Below are positions 28,108-36,375 of a DNA stretch of 64,000 bases, one piece after another (the first letter of the stretch is position 1; each line of letters begins with the position of its first letter). The DNA is from Komagataeibacter xylinus (lineage in GTDB: Bacteria; Pseudomonadota; Alphaproteobacteria; Acetobacterales; Acetobacteraceae). A program made the position numbers and the translations under genes. The notes under the pieces are model-generated. The model searched no databases, had not been told where the DNA came from, and was given only the letters and a program-made list of their open reading frames with translations. Location of the stretch: positions 78,090 through 142,089 of the forward strand of contig NZ_QQBI01000007.1 in assembly GCF_004302915.1 (NCBI RefSeq). Direction: 5' to 3'.

Positions 28108-30594
28108 TCAGAACCCGGCCCGGAAGGTCACCACGGCGGAGAAACGCCCCAGCGTATTATAAGTAGGCGCCGTGCCCTGGATCTTGCCGATGGTGGTATT
28201 GGTCAGGCTGACGCTGTTGATGGCGGAATAGGCGTGGCTGTCGATCATGTTGTTGACCCACAGCATGACTTCCGGGCTTTTGAGAAAGCTCAGCCCACGC
28301 CCCACCAGGCTGTTGCGCGGCAGGCGCGCACCCACTGTGGCATTCATGGTGTAAAGCGAGGGCAGGGCTTCCTGGTTCATGAAGGTTGAATACTGTTTGG
28401 AGAAGTAGTTCAGGCCATAATTCCAGAAGAAGATGCCGTTATCCCAGTCCACGCCAAGCGAGGCCGCCCATGTGGGCGTGTTGACCGCCATCTTGCCCTT
28501 GGTGGGCAGGCCCTGGATATCGTTGTCGATGGTCGAGTGCAGATACTGCATGGATGCATAGGGGCGGAAATGGTGGATGGGGCGCGTGCCGATTTCCGCG
28601 TCAAACCCGTTGGTGGTCTGGTTGCCTGCGTCAATCACCTGCCCGATGGCCTCGTTACCGAGGAACATCGAGGTGGAAACCTGATGATGCGACAGGTTGT
28701 AATGGAAATACGTGAAGGACCCGATGATGTATTTGCCGGTGTAGCGCATGCCCACTTCTTCGGTAATATTATATTCATCATGGATGTGGGTCTGGCCCTG
28801 ATTGGCGATCTGCCCGGTATTGGGGTTGATGGTGGTGATCATGGCGCTGTCAGGCGGGGCCTTGGCGCCAGTCGAGACCCCACCGAAGATCTGCACGTAT
28901 TTGTTGAGCTGGAAATGGCCGCCAAGCGTGGGCAGCGGCATGAACTCGTTGGCGCTGACCTTGCGCTGCAGGCCGGGAATGTTGTCGGTGCCGTCACGGT
29001 GGATCATGGTCACGCGCATGCCGCCATCAAGCACAAGCCGCCCGTTGAGCAACGTGACCGTATCGCCCGCATAGATGCCGTTGACGGTGGAAATGTCGCT
29101 GTAGTTCTGGGAATAGAAAACCTGCCCGTTGCCCAGCCGCAGCGAGTTGCGCGCCCGCCCCCATGAGGTTGCCGGGTCGCCCCCGCTGCTGACCCCGGTA
29201 TAGCCGACAAGGTTGGTGGAATTGTCGTAATCGAACCAGTAGCCCAGATAGATATGGTGATTGCCGGCCTTGTAGCTCAGCTTGGCGTTCACGCCGCCGC
29301 GCATTTCGTTCAGGCTGCTGTACTGCTCGGCCACGCCATAGGACTGGCCCGCCTGCTGGCCGGGAATGACAATGGATTGCGGGCTGCTGCCATAGCCATT
29401 GTACACTTGGTCGTTGAGTTCAAAACCGGAGCCGTAAACCTTCTGGTTGGCCGCGACATAGGGGGTGACATCCAGCCCGAACCGCCCGAAGTTGAAGTGC
29501 GAGGGGGCGGCGATGTTGAAGGTCTTGGAATGCAGCCAGTTCAGCTTCCAGTAATCGGTGCCGCCAGCAGCATCATTGAGGTTGTAGGAACCGGCCAGTT
29601 CGTTCTTCAGCCCCTTCTGCTTCCAGCTGGCCATGGTCATGTCCCAGTAGGGCTCGTTGCCGATAATGCCGCGCGTGAAGCCACCGACCAGCGACACGCG
29701 GTTGCCATCGCCCCATTCCTTGAGGATCTTGAAGTCGATATGCTTGAAGTCTTCCTGGCCAGGGCCATGGTAGAACGTGTCATGCTGGTTGGAGAACGAG
29801 ATGTAGGACCGGATGCCCGTCTTGCCCCATTCACCCGTGTCCACGCGCAGGAACTGGCGGGTATAGTCGCGGTTGCCCACGCCCACATCGGCCAGCCCGC
29901 CGAATTTCTTTGAAGGATCGCGGCTCTTGAACTCGAACATGCCACCTGACCCGTTGATGGCGGGCGTATCGAGGTTGGATGAGCCGGGCTGCACGGAAAC
30001 GCTGCCGATATTCTCGCTATCGCTCACCCATGCCACGTCAAGGTTGTAGCCACCGATACTGCTCAGCGGCATGCCTTCCCATACATTGGCAATCTGGTCC
30101 TGTGTCAGGCCACGCATGCTCAGGGCGGATTTCTCATGGCCCGCGGGGTCGGTATTGGCGACTACGATGCCCGGCAGCAGCTTGACGGCGTTATAGGCGT
30201 TCTGCGCGGGTGACTGCTTCATGATGTAGTCGGGGGTGACGGTGCTGCGGGCCTTGGGTGCGGTCTGTTTCTGGATCAGGCCGCCACCGGGTGCGCGCCC
30301 GGTCACGCCATCGGCTGAATGGACAACACTGGCCCCCACCCGGATCTGCTCGGCCCCGCCCGTGGCCTTTACGCCCTGTGGCTGGGCGGTGGCGGGATGG
30401 GCGTCGTGTGCATGTGTACCATCATGGGCCGATACCGTGCGGGCCAGGGCCGCCCCGCGTGGCGCACCGAGCACCAGCGCGCTTGTCAGCACCAGGAAAA
30501 ACCGATGACCGGGGGCCTGAACGGAAAAACGGAGCAGCGGCAGGGCCTGCCTGGAGGGATGCGATCCGGTCGGGCTTTTTCCGTCAAGGTACAT
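28108..30594 (-). CDS. TonB-dependent outer-membrane receptor linked to an NCS1 permease
   Basis: This 828-aa TBDR has a long N-terminal export region (hydrophobic FFLVLTSALVLGAPRGAALA), a plug with AYNAVKLLPGIVV, LSMRGLTQDQIANVWEGMPL and INGSGGMFEFKSRDP, and a barrel ending FSAVVTFRAGF. It is distantly similar to the two receptors in the left part of the window, sharing the Q-D/S-Q-I-(A/G) plug loop. Its promoter carries a TTGACA box with a GntR-like palindrome directly upstream. The downstream NCS1 permease implies that a nitrogen heterocycle or similar small molecule, not a siderophore, is carried (inference). Confidence 0.93.
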   Translation of the reverse strand: MYLDGKSPTGSHPSRQALPLLRFSVQAPGHRFFLVLTSALVLGAPRGAALARTVSAHDGTHAHDAHPATAQPQGVKATGGAEQIRVGASVVHSADGVTGRAPGGGLIQKQTAPKARSTVTPDYIMKQSPAQNAYNAVKLLPGIVVANTDPAGHEKSALSMRGLTQDQIANVWEGMPLSSIGGYNLDVAWVSDSENIGSVSVQPGSSNLDTPAINGSGGMFEFKSRDPSKKFGGLADVGVGNRDYTRQFLRVDTGEWGKTGIRSYISFSNQHDTFYHGPGQEDFKHIDFKILKEWGDGNRVSLVGGFTRGIIGNEPYWDMTMASWKQKGLKNELAGSYNLNDAAGGTDYWKLNWLHSKTFNIAAPSHFNFGRFGLDVTPYVAANQKVYGSGFELNDQVYNGYGSSPQSIVIPGQQAGQSYGVAEQYSSLNEMRGGVNAKLSYKAGNHHIYLGYWFDYDNSTNLVGYTGVSSGGDPATSWGRARNSLRLGNGQVFYSQNYSDISTVNGIYAGDTVTLLNGRLVLDGGMRVTMIHRDGTDNIPGLQRKVSANEFMPLPTLGGHFQLNKYVQIFGGVSTGAKAPPDSAMITTINPNTGQIANQGQTHIHDEYNITEEVGMRYTGKYIIGSFTYFHYNLSHHQVSTSMFLGNEAIGQVIDAGNQTTNGFDAEIGTRPIHHFRPYASMQYLHSTIDNDIQGLPTKGKMAVNTPTWAASLGVDWDNGIFFWNYGLNYFSKQYSTFMNQEALPSLYTMNATVGARLPRNSLVGRGLSFLKSPEVMLWVNNMIDSHAYSAINSVSLTNTTIGKIQGTAPTYNTLGRFSAVVTFRAGF

Positions 30595-30707
30595 TGCCGG
30601 TGTCCTTATTCTTTATCCCACCCGGCAGGCCGGGATCATCATATGGAATGATACTTGAGAGAAATGTCTCTCATTACGGATATAGGATAATATCGGTTCA
30701 AAATACG

Positions 30708-30731
30708 TGTCAACGCATATTGTTTACAAAA
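30708..30731 (-). promoter_or_regulatory. Promoter element and GntR-type operator upstream of the third TBDR
   Basis: Read on the minus strand, TTTTGTAAACAATA is followed after exactly 4 nt by a TTGACA -35 box. About 15-17 nt further lies TATTATCC, a plausible -10. The same palindrome-4 nt-TTGAC arrangement occurs upstream of the racemase-like gene. This makes a shared operator for the nearby GntR regulator likely; whether it activates or represses is unknown. Confidence 0.6.
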
Positions 30732-30738
30732 ATGGATT

Positions 30739-31512
30739 TCAATCCTGGCAGGCGCGCACGGCCGCGCCAGAGGCCAGATAACGGTGCAGTTCGGGGGACA
30801 GGCCCACCGTCTCCATGCAATCCCGAGGGGGCTGCGGCGGCCCGGGGTGCTGCAGCAGGTTAAAGGTTTCCTGCAGGCTCTCGTGCAGGGAGCACAGGAC
30901 CGGGGCGGTGACGTCGGGCGCAATCCGCGCGGCAAAGCCGGCCAGCCCCGCGCCGCCCAGCACCACGCGGGCGGCGCCATCCTCCTGCACCGCTTCATTG
31001 CAGGCGCGCACAATCTGGCGGCAGGCGGCAGCGCCGCCCTGCGCCAGCACATTGCCCGCGGCGGGCAGTATGCGGATGGACGCCAGTCGCGCGCTCAATC
31101 CCATGGCCTGCACCAGGGTCACGAGCATGGGTTTCCATTCCGGGCCACCGGTCACGATGGAGAAGCGCCCCGGCAGCCGTGCCGCGCGCATAAGGGAAGC
31201 CTGCGCCATGCCCGCAACCGGCACCGGGCAGATGCTGGCCAGCGCCTCGCGCCCCGGGTCGCCAAAACAGGCCACCAGCACCGCGTCAAACGGGCCGCGC
31301 GCGCATGCCAGTGCATCGAGCACCGCATGGCCTGCAATGGTTACGGAAACGCGGTTGGTCAGGTAGCGCGCCCCGAACCGGGCCGTGACCGCCTCAATCG
31401 CAACAGCACCGGCAAACTGGGCTTCGGCATACGCTGCCATGCGTTGCGTCATGTCCGTATCGGTATTGGGATTGATAAGCAGCAGGCGCGACACGGGCAG
31501 GCATCCAATCAT
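30739..31512 (-). CDS. Asp/Glu/hydantoin racemase-family protein
   Basis: This 257-aa member of the aspartate/glutamate racemase superfamily is closest in motif to hydantoin racemase: LLLINPNTDTDMTQRM at the N-terminus, the first catalytic Cys in VLVACFGDPG and a second Cys in APVLCSLHES. An ATG is used here; a GTG seven codons upstream is possible but would leave almost no 5' leader given the promoter position. The reaction would interconvert D- and L-5-substituted hydantoins or a related compound. It is divergent from gntR and precedes the TBDR-NCS1 pair. No hydantoinase gene is adjacent; the nearest is hyuAB in the left part of the window. Confidence 0.8.
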   Translation of the reverse strand: MIGCLPVSRLLLINPNTDTDMTQRMAAYAEAQFAGAVAIEAVTARFGARYLTNRVSVTIAGHAVLDALACARGPFDAVLVACFGDPGREALASICPVPVAGMAQASLMRAARLPGRFSIVTGGPEWKPMLVTLVQAMGLSARLASIRILPAAGNVLAQGGAAACRQIVRACNEAVQEDGAARVVLGGAGLAGFAARIAPDVTAPVLCSLHESLQETFNLLQHPGPPQPPRDCMETVGLSPELHRYLASGAAVRACQD

Positions 31513-31547
31513 GATTAAGGTGGGCCATATCACTGGCCTCTGTCAGT

Positions 31548-31594
31548 CAGTATGATTTGGAAACGTGTTTCGTCAACCATTATTGTTTACAATA
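31548..31594 (-). promoter_or_regulatory. Racemase promoter with palindromic operator in the gntR divergent region
   Basis: On the minus strand a perfect-arm palindrome TATTGT-AA-ACAATA (31581-31594) is followed after 4 nt by TTGACG (31571-31576). After 17 nt comes ATACTG, or CATACT with a 16-nt spacer, as -10. The site lies between the divergent racemase-like and gntR genes, so it may also allow autoregulation. A near-identical site precedes the TBDR. Confidence 0.65.
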
Positions 31595-31670
31595 TCAAGG
31601 CTCTTGACGGAAGCGCCAGACTGCCCCAACAGAAATGCGTTTCAGCAAAAGGGGAGGGGAGGCACGGGCC

Positions 31671-32357
31671 ATGGGATCATCTGCCAAGGAAGAGGCGCGC
31701 ATTGCTGATGCCTTGTGCAAGGCGGTCCTGGAGCGCAAGCTGGCGCCTGGCAGCAAGCTGCCGGAGGAAGAGCTTGCCCAGATCTTTCGCTCCAACCGCG
31801 CCAAGATCCGCCGGGTGCTGCTGCTGCTGTCGCGCTCGCACATCGTTACGCTGGAGCCGGGGCGCGGGGCGTTTGTCAGCCGCCCCTCCCCACAGGAAGC
31901 GCGTGACGTGCTGGCCAGCCGCCGCCTGATCGAGGTCAGCCTGCTCGCGCGTCCTTACCGCAGGCTATCGGCGCAGGCGGCTGAGCGACTGCGCCGGATC
32001 ATGGCGGAGGAAGCCCAGGCCCATGCGGCGCATGACGCGATTGCCATGATCTATCTTTCCGGCCAGTTTCACCTGACCCTGATCGAGGAACTTGGTAACA
32101 AAGTGCTGAAAAGCATTACCGGCGAACTGATTCTGCGCATGTCGCTCATCATCACCATGTATGAGCGACAGAACACGACGTGTTGCCTGTCTTCCGATCA
32201 TCACGATCTGCTGGAACTGCTTCTGGCGCATGATTATGTCGAAGCCTCCGCCCTCATGGCGCGGCATCTGGAAGGGATTGAAAGCTGCCTTGATTTCCAC
32301 CGCGAGCCAGCCACCACGACCATCCTGAGCCAGATCCTCCAGCCCCTGAAAGACTGA
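31671..32357 (+). CDS. GntR-family transcriptional regulator (FCD subfamily)
   Basis: This 228-aa regulator has the N-terminal winged helix (ALCKAVLERKLAPGSKLPEEELAQIF, NRAKIRRVLLLLSRSHIV, EPGRGAFVSRPS) and a C-terminal FCD helical domain (FHLTLIEELGNKVL, DHHDLLELLLAHDY). The ATG follows a GGGGAGGGGAGG purine stretch; an upstream in-frame start adds 12 residues. It is divergent from the racemase-like gene and probably binds the TATTGTTTACAATA palindrome found there and before the TBDR. Recognition-helix residues differ from the left-hand GntR protein, so the two should have different operators. Confidence 0.87.
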   Translation: MGSSAKEEARIADALCKAVLERKLAPGSKLPEEELAQIFRSNRAKIRRVLLLLSRSHIVTLEPGRGAFVSRPSPQEARDVLASRRLIEVSLLARPYRRLSAQAAERLRRIMAEEAQAHAAHDAIAMIYLSGQFHLTLIEELGNKVLKSITGELILRMSLIITMYERQNTTCCLSSDHHDLLELLLAHDYVEASALMARHLEGIESCLDFHREPATTTILSQILQPLKD

Positions 32358-32381
32358 GAGCCGCTCTGGTAAAAGAGAATA

Positions 32382-34106
32382 TCATGTGCAGGCGCAGTGT
32401 TCAGGCGGTGCGGGCGGAGGTGACCCGCTGGCCGCTTCCTGCCGGTGCGCCATCAGGCGGGCGGGTGCGTGTTCACGCCGTGCCGCGGCCATGGCCGTAT
32501 GCAACTGGGCATAAATGTTCTCCGCCCCGATAACCGGGGTGATGCGATGGCGGTCCATGTCGGCGCGGAGATAGGGCGTGACCCGCCCGAATATGATCCT
32601 GACCCCCTGTTGCCTGAGGCTGGCAAACAGGTCGCGCAGGTCACTTGCGGCTGAAAAGTCGATATCGGTAATCGCGCTGGCATCCACCACGATACAGTCA
32701 GGCTGCGCGCGCGCAGGGGCCACGAGGGAGCGGATATCACTGACAAAGCGCATCGAGTTGGCATAGAACAGATCCGCGCAGAACCGGTAGAGCAGCACGC
32801 CCGGCGCGGTCTGCACCCCGGTCGAGACAGGTTGCGGCTCAAGCAGGCCGGAATGCGTATCATAACACAGCAGCATGGTATGGGGCTCGTAACTGTGCCG
32901 CACATGGCGGAACAGCGAGAGCGCAATGGCCAAGAATATGCCCTGTTCCACGCCGATGCTGATAACGGCGGCCGCCGTGGCAAGCGCCAGTCCGCACTCG
33001 CCCGGACTTTCACGGTAGATGGCCAGCATGGCGCGCCGGTCGATCATGCCGAGGGCGACCGTAAAGACGATCGAGGCCAGCACGCAGCGCGGCAGGTATT
33101 GCAGCGGCCCGGTCAGGAACAGCAGCACGAGCATGGTGATGCCGGCAAAGGTCAGTTGCGCAAGCTGCGTGCGCGCGCCCGCCTGCACGGCCATGGCGGT
33201 TTGGGTCGGGCTGCCATTGACGCTGAAGGTGCCACTCAGCCCGGCGGCGGCGTTGGCTGCGGCAAGGCCGAGAATGTCGGCATTGTCATTGACCGGATCA
33301 TGAAAGCGCTGGGCAAAGGCGCGGGATGTTGCGGCACTCTGCGCAATGATGACAAACACGCATGATGTGGTGACCGGCAGCAGGGCCAGCATTTCATTCC
33401 ACGAAACATCAGGCAGGCGCAGGCGCGGCAGGCCGCTCTCAATCGGGCCGATGATGGCAATGCCATGCCCTGACAGGTCAAACATCATGCTGGCCATGAT
33501 CGACCCCACCACTGTGAGCAGTGGCAGCGGCAGGCGGGGCGCCAGCCGCTCGCCCGCCATGATGGCCGCTACAATGCTCGCCGAGAGGAGCAGCGTCGGA
33601 CCATTGAGCCGTGGCAGGCGCTGCACTGTCTGGAACAGTTGCAGCATGGTGTTATGGGCCGTGACGTCTATGCCCAGCATGTCGCGCGTCATGGCAAGTG
33701 CCACCTGCACGCCCACGCCGGCCATGAACCCCACCAGCACGGTGCGGGAGAGGAAATCAGCCAGAAAGCCAAGGCGGAACAGCCGCGCGACGAGCAGGAA
33801 CCCCGCGCTGAGCAGGGCGACCATGCTGACCAGCGCCATGTAATGCACGCTGCCCGGCACGGCCATGCGCCCGAGCGCGCTGGAGAAAATCGCCGCCGTG
33901 GCGGAATCAGCCGCCACCACCAGATGGCGCGAGGCCCCAAACCCCGCAAAGGCTACAAGCGGGAGCAGAACCGTGTACAGGCCGGTCACCGCAGGCATCT
34001 GGGCAATGCGGGTATAGCCCAGCACCTGCGGAATGTTCATCGATGCCAGCGACAGCCCGGCAACAATATCGCGTAGCCGCCCCCGCATGGTCCTGTCCGG
34101 TTCCAT
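32382..34106 (-). CDS. SulP/SLC26-family anion transporter with STAS domain
   Basis: This 574-aa inner-membrane transporter has a roughly 400-residue membrane domain starting DIVAGLSLASMNIPQVLGYTRIAQMPAVTGLYTVLLP. A central VNGSPTQTAMAVQAGARTQLA is typical of SulP. A C-terminal cytoplasmic STAS domain (about residues 430-545) shows IVVDASAITDIDFSAASDLRDLF. SulP proteins carry sulfate, bicarbonate or dicarboxylates; the substrate is not evident here. ATG is preferred over an adjacent upstream GTG. The gene converges with gntR (24 bp apart) and has no obvious functional link to either side. Confidence 0.9.
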   Translation of the reverse strand: MEPDRTMRGRLRDIVAGLSLASMNIPQVLGYTRIAQMPAVTGLYTVLLPLVAFAGFGASRHLVVAADSATAAIFSSALGRMAVPGSVHYMALVSMVALLSAGFLLVARLFRLGFLADFLSRTVLVGFMAGVGVQVALAMTRDMLGIDVTAHNTMLQLFQTVQRLPRLNGPTLLLSASIVAAIMAGERLAPRLPLPLLTVVGSIMASMMFDLSGHGIAIIGPIESGLPRLRLPDVSWNEMLALLPVTTSCVFVIIAQSAATSRAFAQRFHDPVNDNADILGLAAANAAAGLSGTFSVNGSPTQTAMAVQAGARTQLAQLTFAGITMLVLLFLTGPLQYLPRCVLASIVFTVALGMIDRRAMLAIYRESPGECGLALATAAAVISIGVEQGIFLAIALSLFRHVRHSYEPHTMLLCYDTHSGLLEPQPVSTGVQTAPGVLLYRFCADLFYANSMRFVSDIRSLVAPARAQPDCIVVDASAITDIDFSAASDLRDLFASLRQQGVRIIFGRVTPYLRADMDRHRITPVIGAENIYAQLHTAMAAARREHAPARLMAHRQEAASGSPPPAPPEHCACT

Positions 34107-34289
34107 CACCTCAGCGCCTTGTGGCGTGGCGGGCGTCTGTCATGTTCATTGTATCTGTTTCCACCCTGTATTCCGGCCTGTCTTTATCGTGAATGCGTTG
34201 CCGTATCCAGCCATGCCAATTGCGGATGCGATGGAAACAACGCAATTCCATAAACGGTGAATTTCCATAAGGGTGTCAGGCCGGTACGG

Positions 34290-34973
34290 CTACAGTTCAG
34301 CCCACTGGCGCAGCAGGTTGTGGTAGGTGGCGGTCAGGCCGAGCACGGCGGGGTGGCTGTCGGGCAGGGTGCGGCGAGTTTCGATGATCGACTGGTCGAA
34401 CTGGTAGAGCAGGGTGCGCTGCACGTCATTGCGCACCATGGACTGCGACCAGAAAAACGACGCCCAGCGGCTGCCGCGCGTAACGGGGCTGACGCTGTGC
34501 AGGCTGGTGGCGGGGTAGAGCACCATGTCGCCTGCGGGGAAGCGCACCTTCTGCGTGCCATAGGTGTCCTGTATCATCAGTTCGCCGCCGTCATATTCAT
34601 CAAGCTCGCTGAGGAACAGCGTGGAGGACACATCGGTGCGCAGCCGGTGGCCCGTGCCCGGCAGGGGACGGATGGCGTTGTCGATATGGGTGTGAAAGCA
34701 CATGCCCGCGTCATAGCGGTTGAACAGGGGCGGGAACACGCGCAGCGGCAGGGCCGCGCTGTTGAAGGTGGCATTGCACCCCAGGCGTTGCAGCACCAGG
34801 TCGGCCAGGTCACGGCTTTCCGCGCTGTCATGCGGGATCTGGAGGTTGAACTTGGCCTTGGCGGACTGCTCGCCCGCCGTCACGCGTCCGTCAACCCATT
34901 GCGAGCGGCCCAGCACCGCGCGGCAATGGGCTACATCATGGCGGCTGAGCACGCCGGGAATATGAATCAGCAT
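34290..34973 (-). CDS. piuC: PKHD-type Fe(II)/2-oxoglutarate hydroxylase (PiuC/YbiX)
   Basis: This 227-aa enzyme has the usual length for PiuC/YbiX. The metal ligands are His96-x-Asp98 (HTHIDN) and His159 (SLHSVSPVTRG), with Arg167 as the 2-oxoglutarate anchor. The ATG with AGGA upstream and start MLIHIPGVLS matches the family; longer reading in this frame runs through an artefactual Met-Ala-Ile repeat that belongs to the neighbouring gene. PiuC-type hydroxylases accompany catecholate siderophore receptors (E. coli ybiX next to fiu), and here a siderophore-type TBDR heads the same minus-strand group. The exact substrate is unknown. Confidence 0.92.
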   Translation of the reverse strand: MLIHIPGVLSRHDVAHCRAVLGRSQWVDGRVTAGEQSAKAKFNLQIPHDSAESRDLADLVLQRLGCNATFNSAALPLRVFPPLFNRYDAGMCFHTHIDNAIRPLPGTGHRLRTDVSSTLFLSELDEYDGGELMIQDTYGTQKVRFPAGDMVLYPATSLHSVSPVTRGSRWASFFWSQSMVRNDVQRTLLYQFDQSIIETRRTLPDSHPAVLGLTATYHNLLRQWAEL

Positions 34974-35004
34974 GAGGAATTTCCTGTTGACCGGATCATT
35001 GTGC

Positions 35005-35556
35005 TCAATGCCCATGATCGCCATGATCGCCATGATCGCCATGATCGCCATGATCGCCATGATCGCCATGATGCGGCAGCAGGCGCAGCAGGAGGTCGTT
35101 TGACTTCTGGCCGCAATCCGTTGCGATCTGTTCCAGCGTCTCGTCAGTGGAATGCACCGTGCAGCCCTCATGGCTCAGGCGTTCGGCCAGTGCGTCGGGT
35201 GTAGCGTGCAGCACGGGGGCCAGTGTGTTGAGCGGCGCATGGGTCAGCAGCGGAAAAAGCTGGCGCGCGGGGTTGCCGCCCGCATGCCCCGTGGTGAGCA
35301 CGAAGGCAATGGCGGCAACCAGCGACAGCCCGCAGGCCACCAGCATGGAGGGCGTGCGGAAGTAAAGCAGGAACTGCGACCAGTTGCGCCACATATGCAG
35401 CACGAAAGGCAGCAGCAGCACCATGCTCAGCCAGACATGCATGGAGTGGAACATGCCCGGCATCCAGTGAAAGAACAGGGCCGTGCCGGAAATGGCCGAG
35501 ACCAGGAACAGGCCGGTAATAAGGGGCGTGGCGTATTTCTTTATCATTATTTTCAT
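35005..35556 (-). CDS. Small membrane protein (DUF4405-like) with C-terminal (His-Gly-Asp)n tail
   Basis: The 183-aa protein has three probable membrane segments: TPLITGLFLVSAISGTALFF, a His-containing HVWLSMVLLLPFVLHMW and MLVACGLSLVAAIAFVL. It has a periplasmic or cytosolic domain with one CTVHSTDETLEQIA segment. It ends in six His-Gly-Asp triplets and a final His-Gly-His. Spaced membrane His residues resemble those of DUF4405/cytochrome b-like proteins. The His/Asp tail looks metal-binding, and the gene lies in an iron-uptake operon between a Sel1 protein and piuC. A role in iron handling or heme-linked ferric reduction is possible (inference). Confidence 0.75.
   Translation of the reverse strand: MKIMIKKYATPLITGLFLVSAISGTALFFHWMPGMFHSMHVWLSMVLLLPFVLHMWRNWSQFLLYFRTPSMLVACGLSLVAAIAFVLTTGHAGGNPARQLFPLLTHAPLNTLAPVLHATPDALAERLSHEGCTVHSTDETLEQIATDCGQKSNDLLLRLLPHHGDHGDHGDHGDHGDHGDHGH
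35014..35067. repeat. 9-bp tandem repeat (ATGATCGCC)6
   Basis: Six perfect head-to-tail copies of a 9-base unit, flanked by partial copies, encode the His-Gly-Asp tail on the minus strand. The unit length is a multiple of three, so copy-number change by slippage would alter tail length without frameshift. Confidence 0.95.
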
Positions 35557-35627
35557 GTGTCATGCGATCGTGTTGTGGTGAAAAGCCTGTCGGGAAAAAT
35601 ATCCGGCACTTACGGCAAGGCCCCCCA

Positions 35628-36314
35628 TTACCTGTCATCGGCAGGGGGCATCATCCGCCTTGTGGCCTCCTGCGCTACAGAGCGCAGCAGGGGCTCGGGC
35701 CTTGCAGCCACAAGCGTGGCAATGGCGGCAAAGACATCCCCGAAGCCGTATTCCAGCGCCTTGCGCAGCCACGGCATGGCCTGCGCCGTCTGGCCTGCGG
35801 CCAGATGCAGCCGTGCCAGATTGACGCAGCCCCAGCAGTCGCCTGCCATTGCTGCGGCATGAAAGAACATCGGCGCGCTTGCGGGCTGCGCCGCGGGCAC
35901 CATGCGCCGTTCCGCCATGATGCCCAGCATGTTCAGGGCCTTGGCAACCCCCGCGCGCGATGCCGCGACATAAAGGACATGGGCACGCCCCGGATCGGCC
36001 CGCACGCCCTGGCCTGCCAGGTACAGGTCGGCCAGGTTGAACAGCGCCCAGCCATACCCGCTATCTGCCGCATGGGTGTAAAGGAGGGCCGCGGTGGCCG
36101 GGTTGCGCGTGGTGCCCCAGCCGCGCTCGTAAGCGCGGCCGAGCATGTTCACCGCACGCGGGTCGCCACTGCGTGCGGCCGCCTCGAACATGAGGAAGGC
36201 GTCCTCCTTGCGGCCCTGGTCAAGATGGATCTGCCCCAGCATGAGCTGCGTCTCCACCACGCCTGGCATGGGGCGGGCGTGGCAATTTGGGGCAGCCTGT
36301 CCGCATTCATTCAT
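35628..36314 (-). CDS. Sel1-like (TPR-like) repeat protein
   Basis: This 228-aa helical-repeat protein contains about four Sel1-type units, such as AVNMLGRAYERGWGTTRNPATAALLYTHAADSGYGWALFNLADLYLAGQGV and ALNMLGIMAERRM. No signal peptide is obvious, so it is probably cytosolic, acting as an interaction scaffold. It follows the siderophore-type TBDR on the same strand with a 61-bp gap and precedes the DUF4405-like gene. Sel1/TPR genes are often found between TBDR and piuC genes; their function there is not established to my knowledge. Confidence 0.85.
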   Translation of the reverse strand: MNECGQAAPNCHARPMPGVVETQLMLGQIHLDQGRKEDAFLMFEAAARSGDPRAVNMLGRAYERGWGTTRNPATAALLYTHAADSGYGWALFNLADLYLAGQGVRADPGRAHVLYVAASRAGVAKALNMLGIMAERRMVPAAQPASAPMFFHAAAMAGDCWGCVNLARLHLAAGQTAQAMPWLRKALEYGFGDVFAAIATLVAARPEPLLRSVAQEATRRMMPPADDR

Positions 36315-36375
36315 TTCAGCACGGTATTCTCTTGTTTTGGACAGTATATGTCATTCATTTTGGAATATAGAAGTA

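Noticed and set aside
35014..35067. Possible CRISPR-like or regulatory repeat array
   Set aside because: Units are 9 bp without spacers and lie in frame inside a coding region, so it is a protein-coding tandem repeat.
34257..35204. Plus-strand open frame with a His-Asp-Arg repeat over piuC
   Set aside because: The repeat is the 9-bp tandem repeat read on the wrong strand; piuC and the DUF4405-like gene explain the region.
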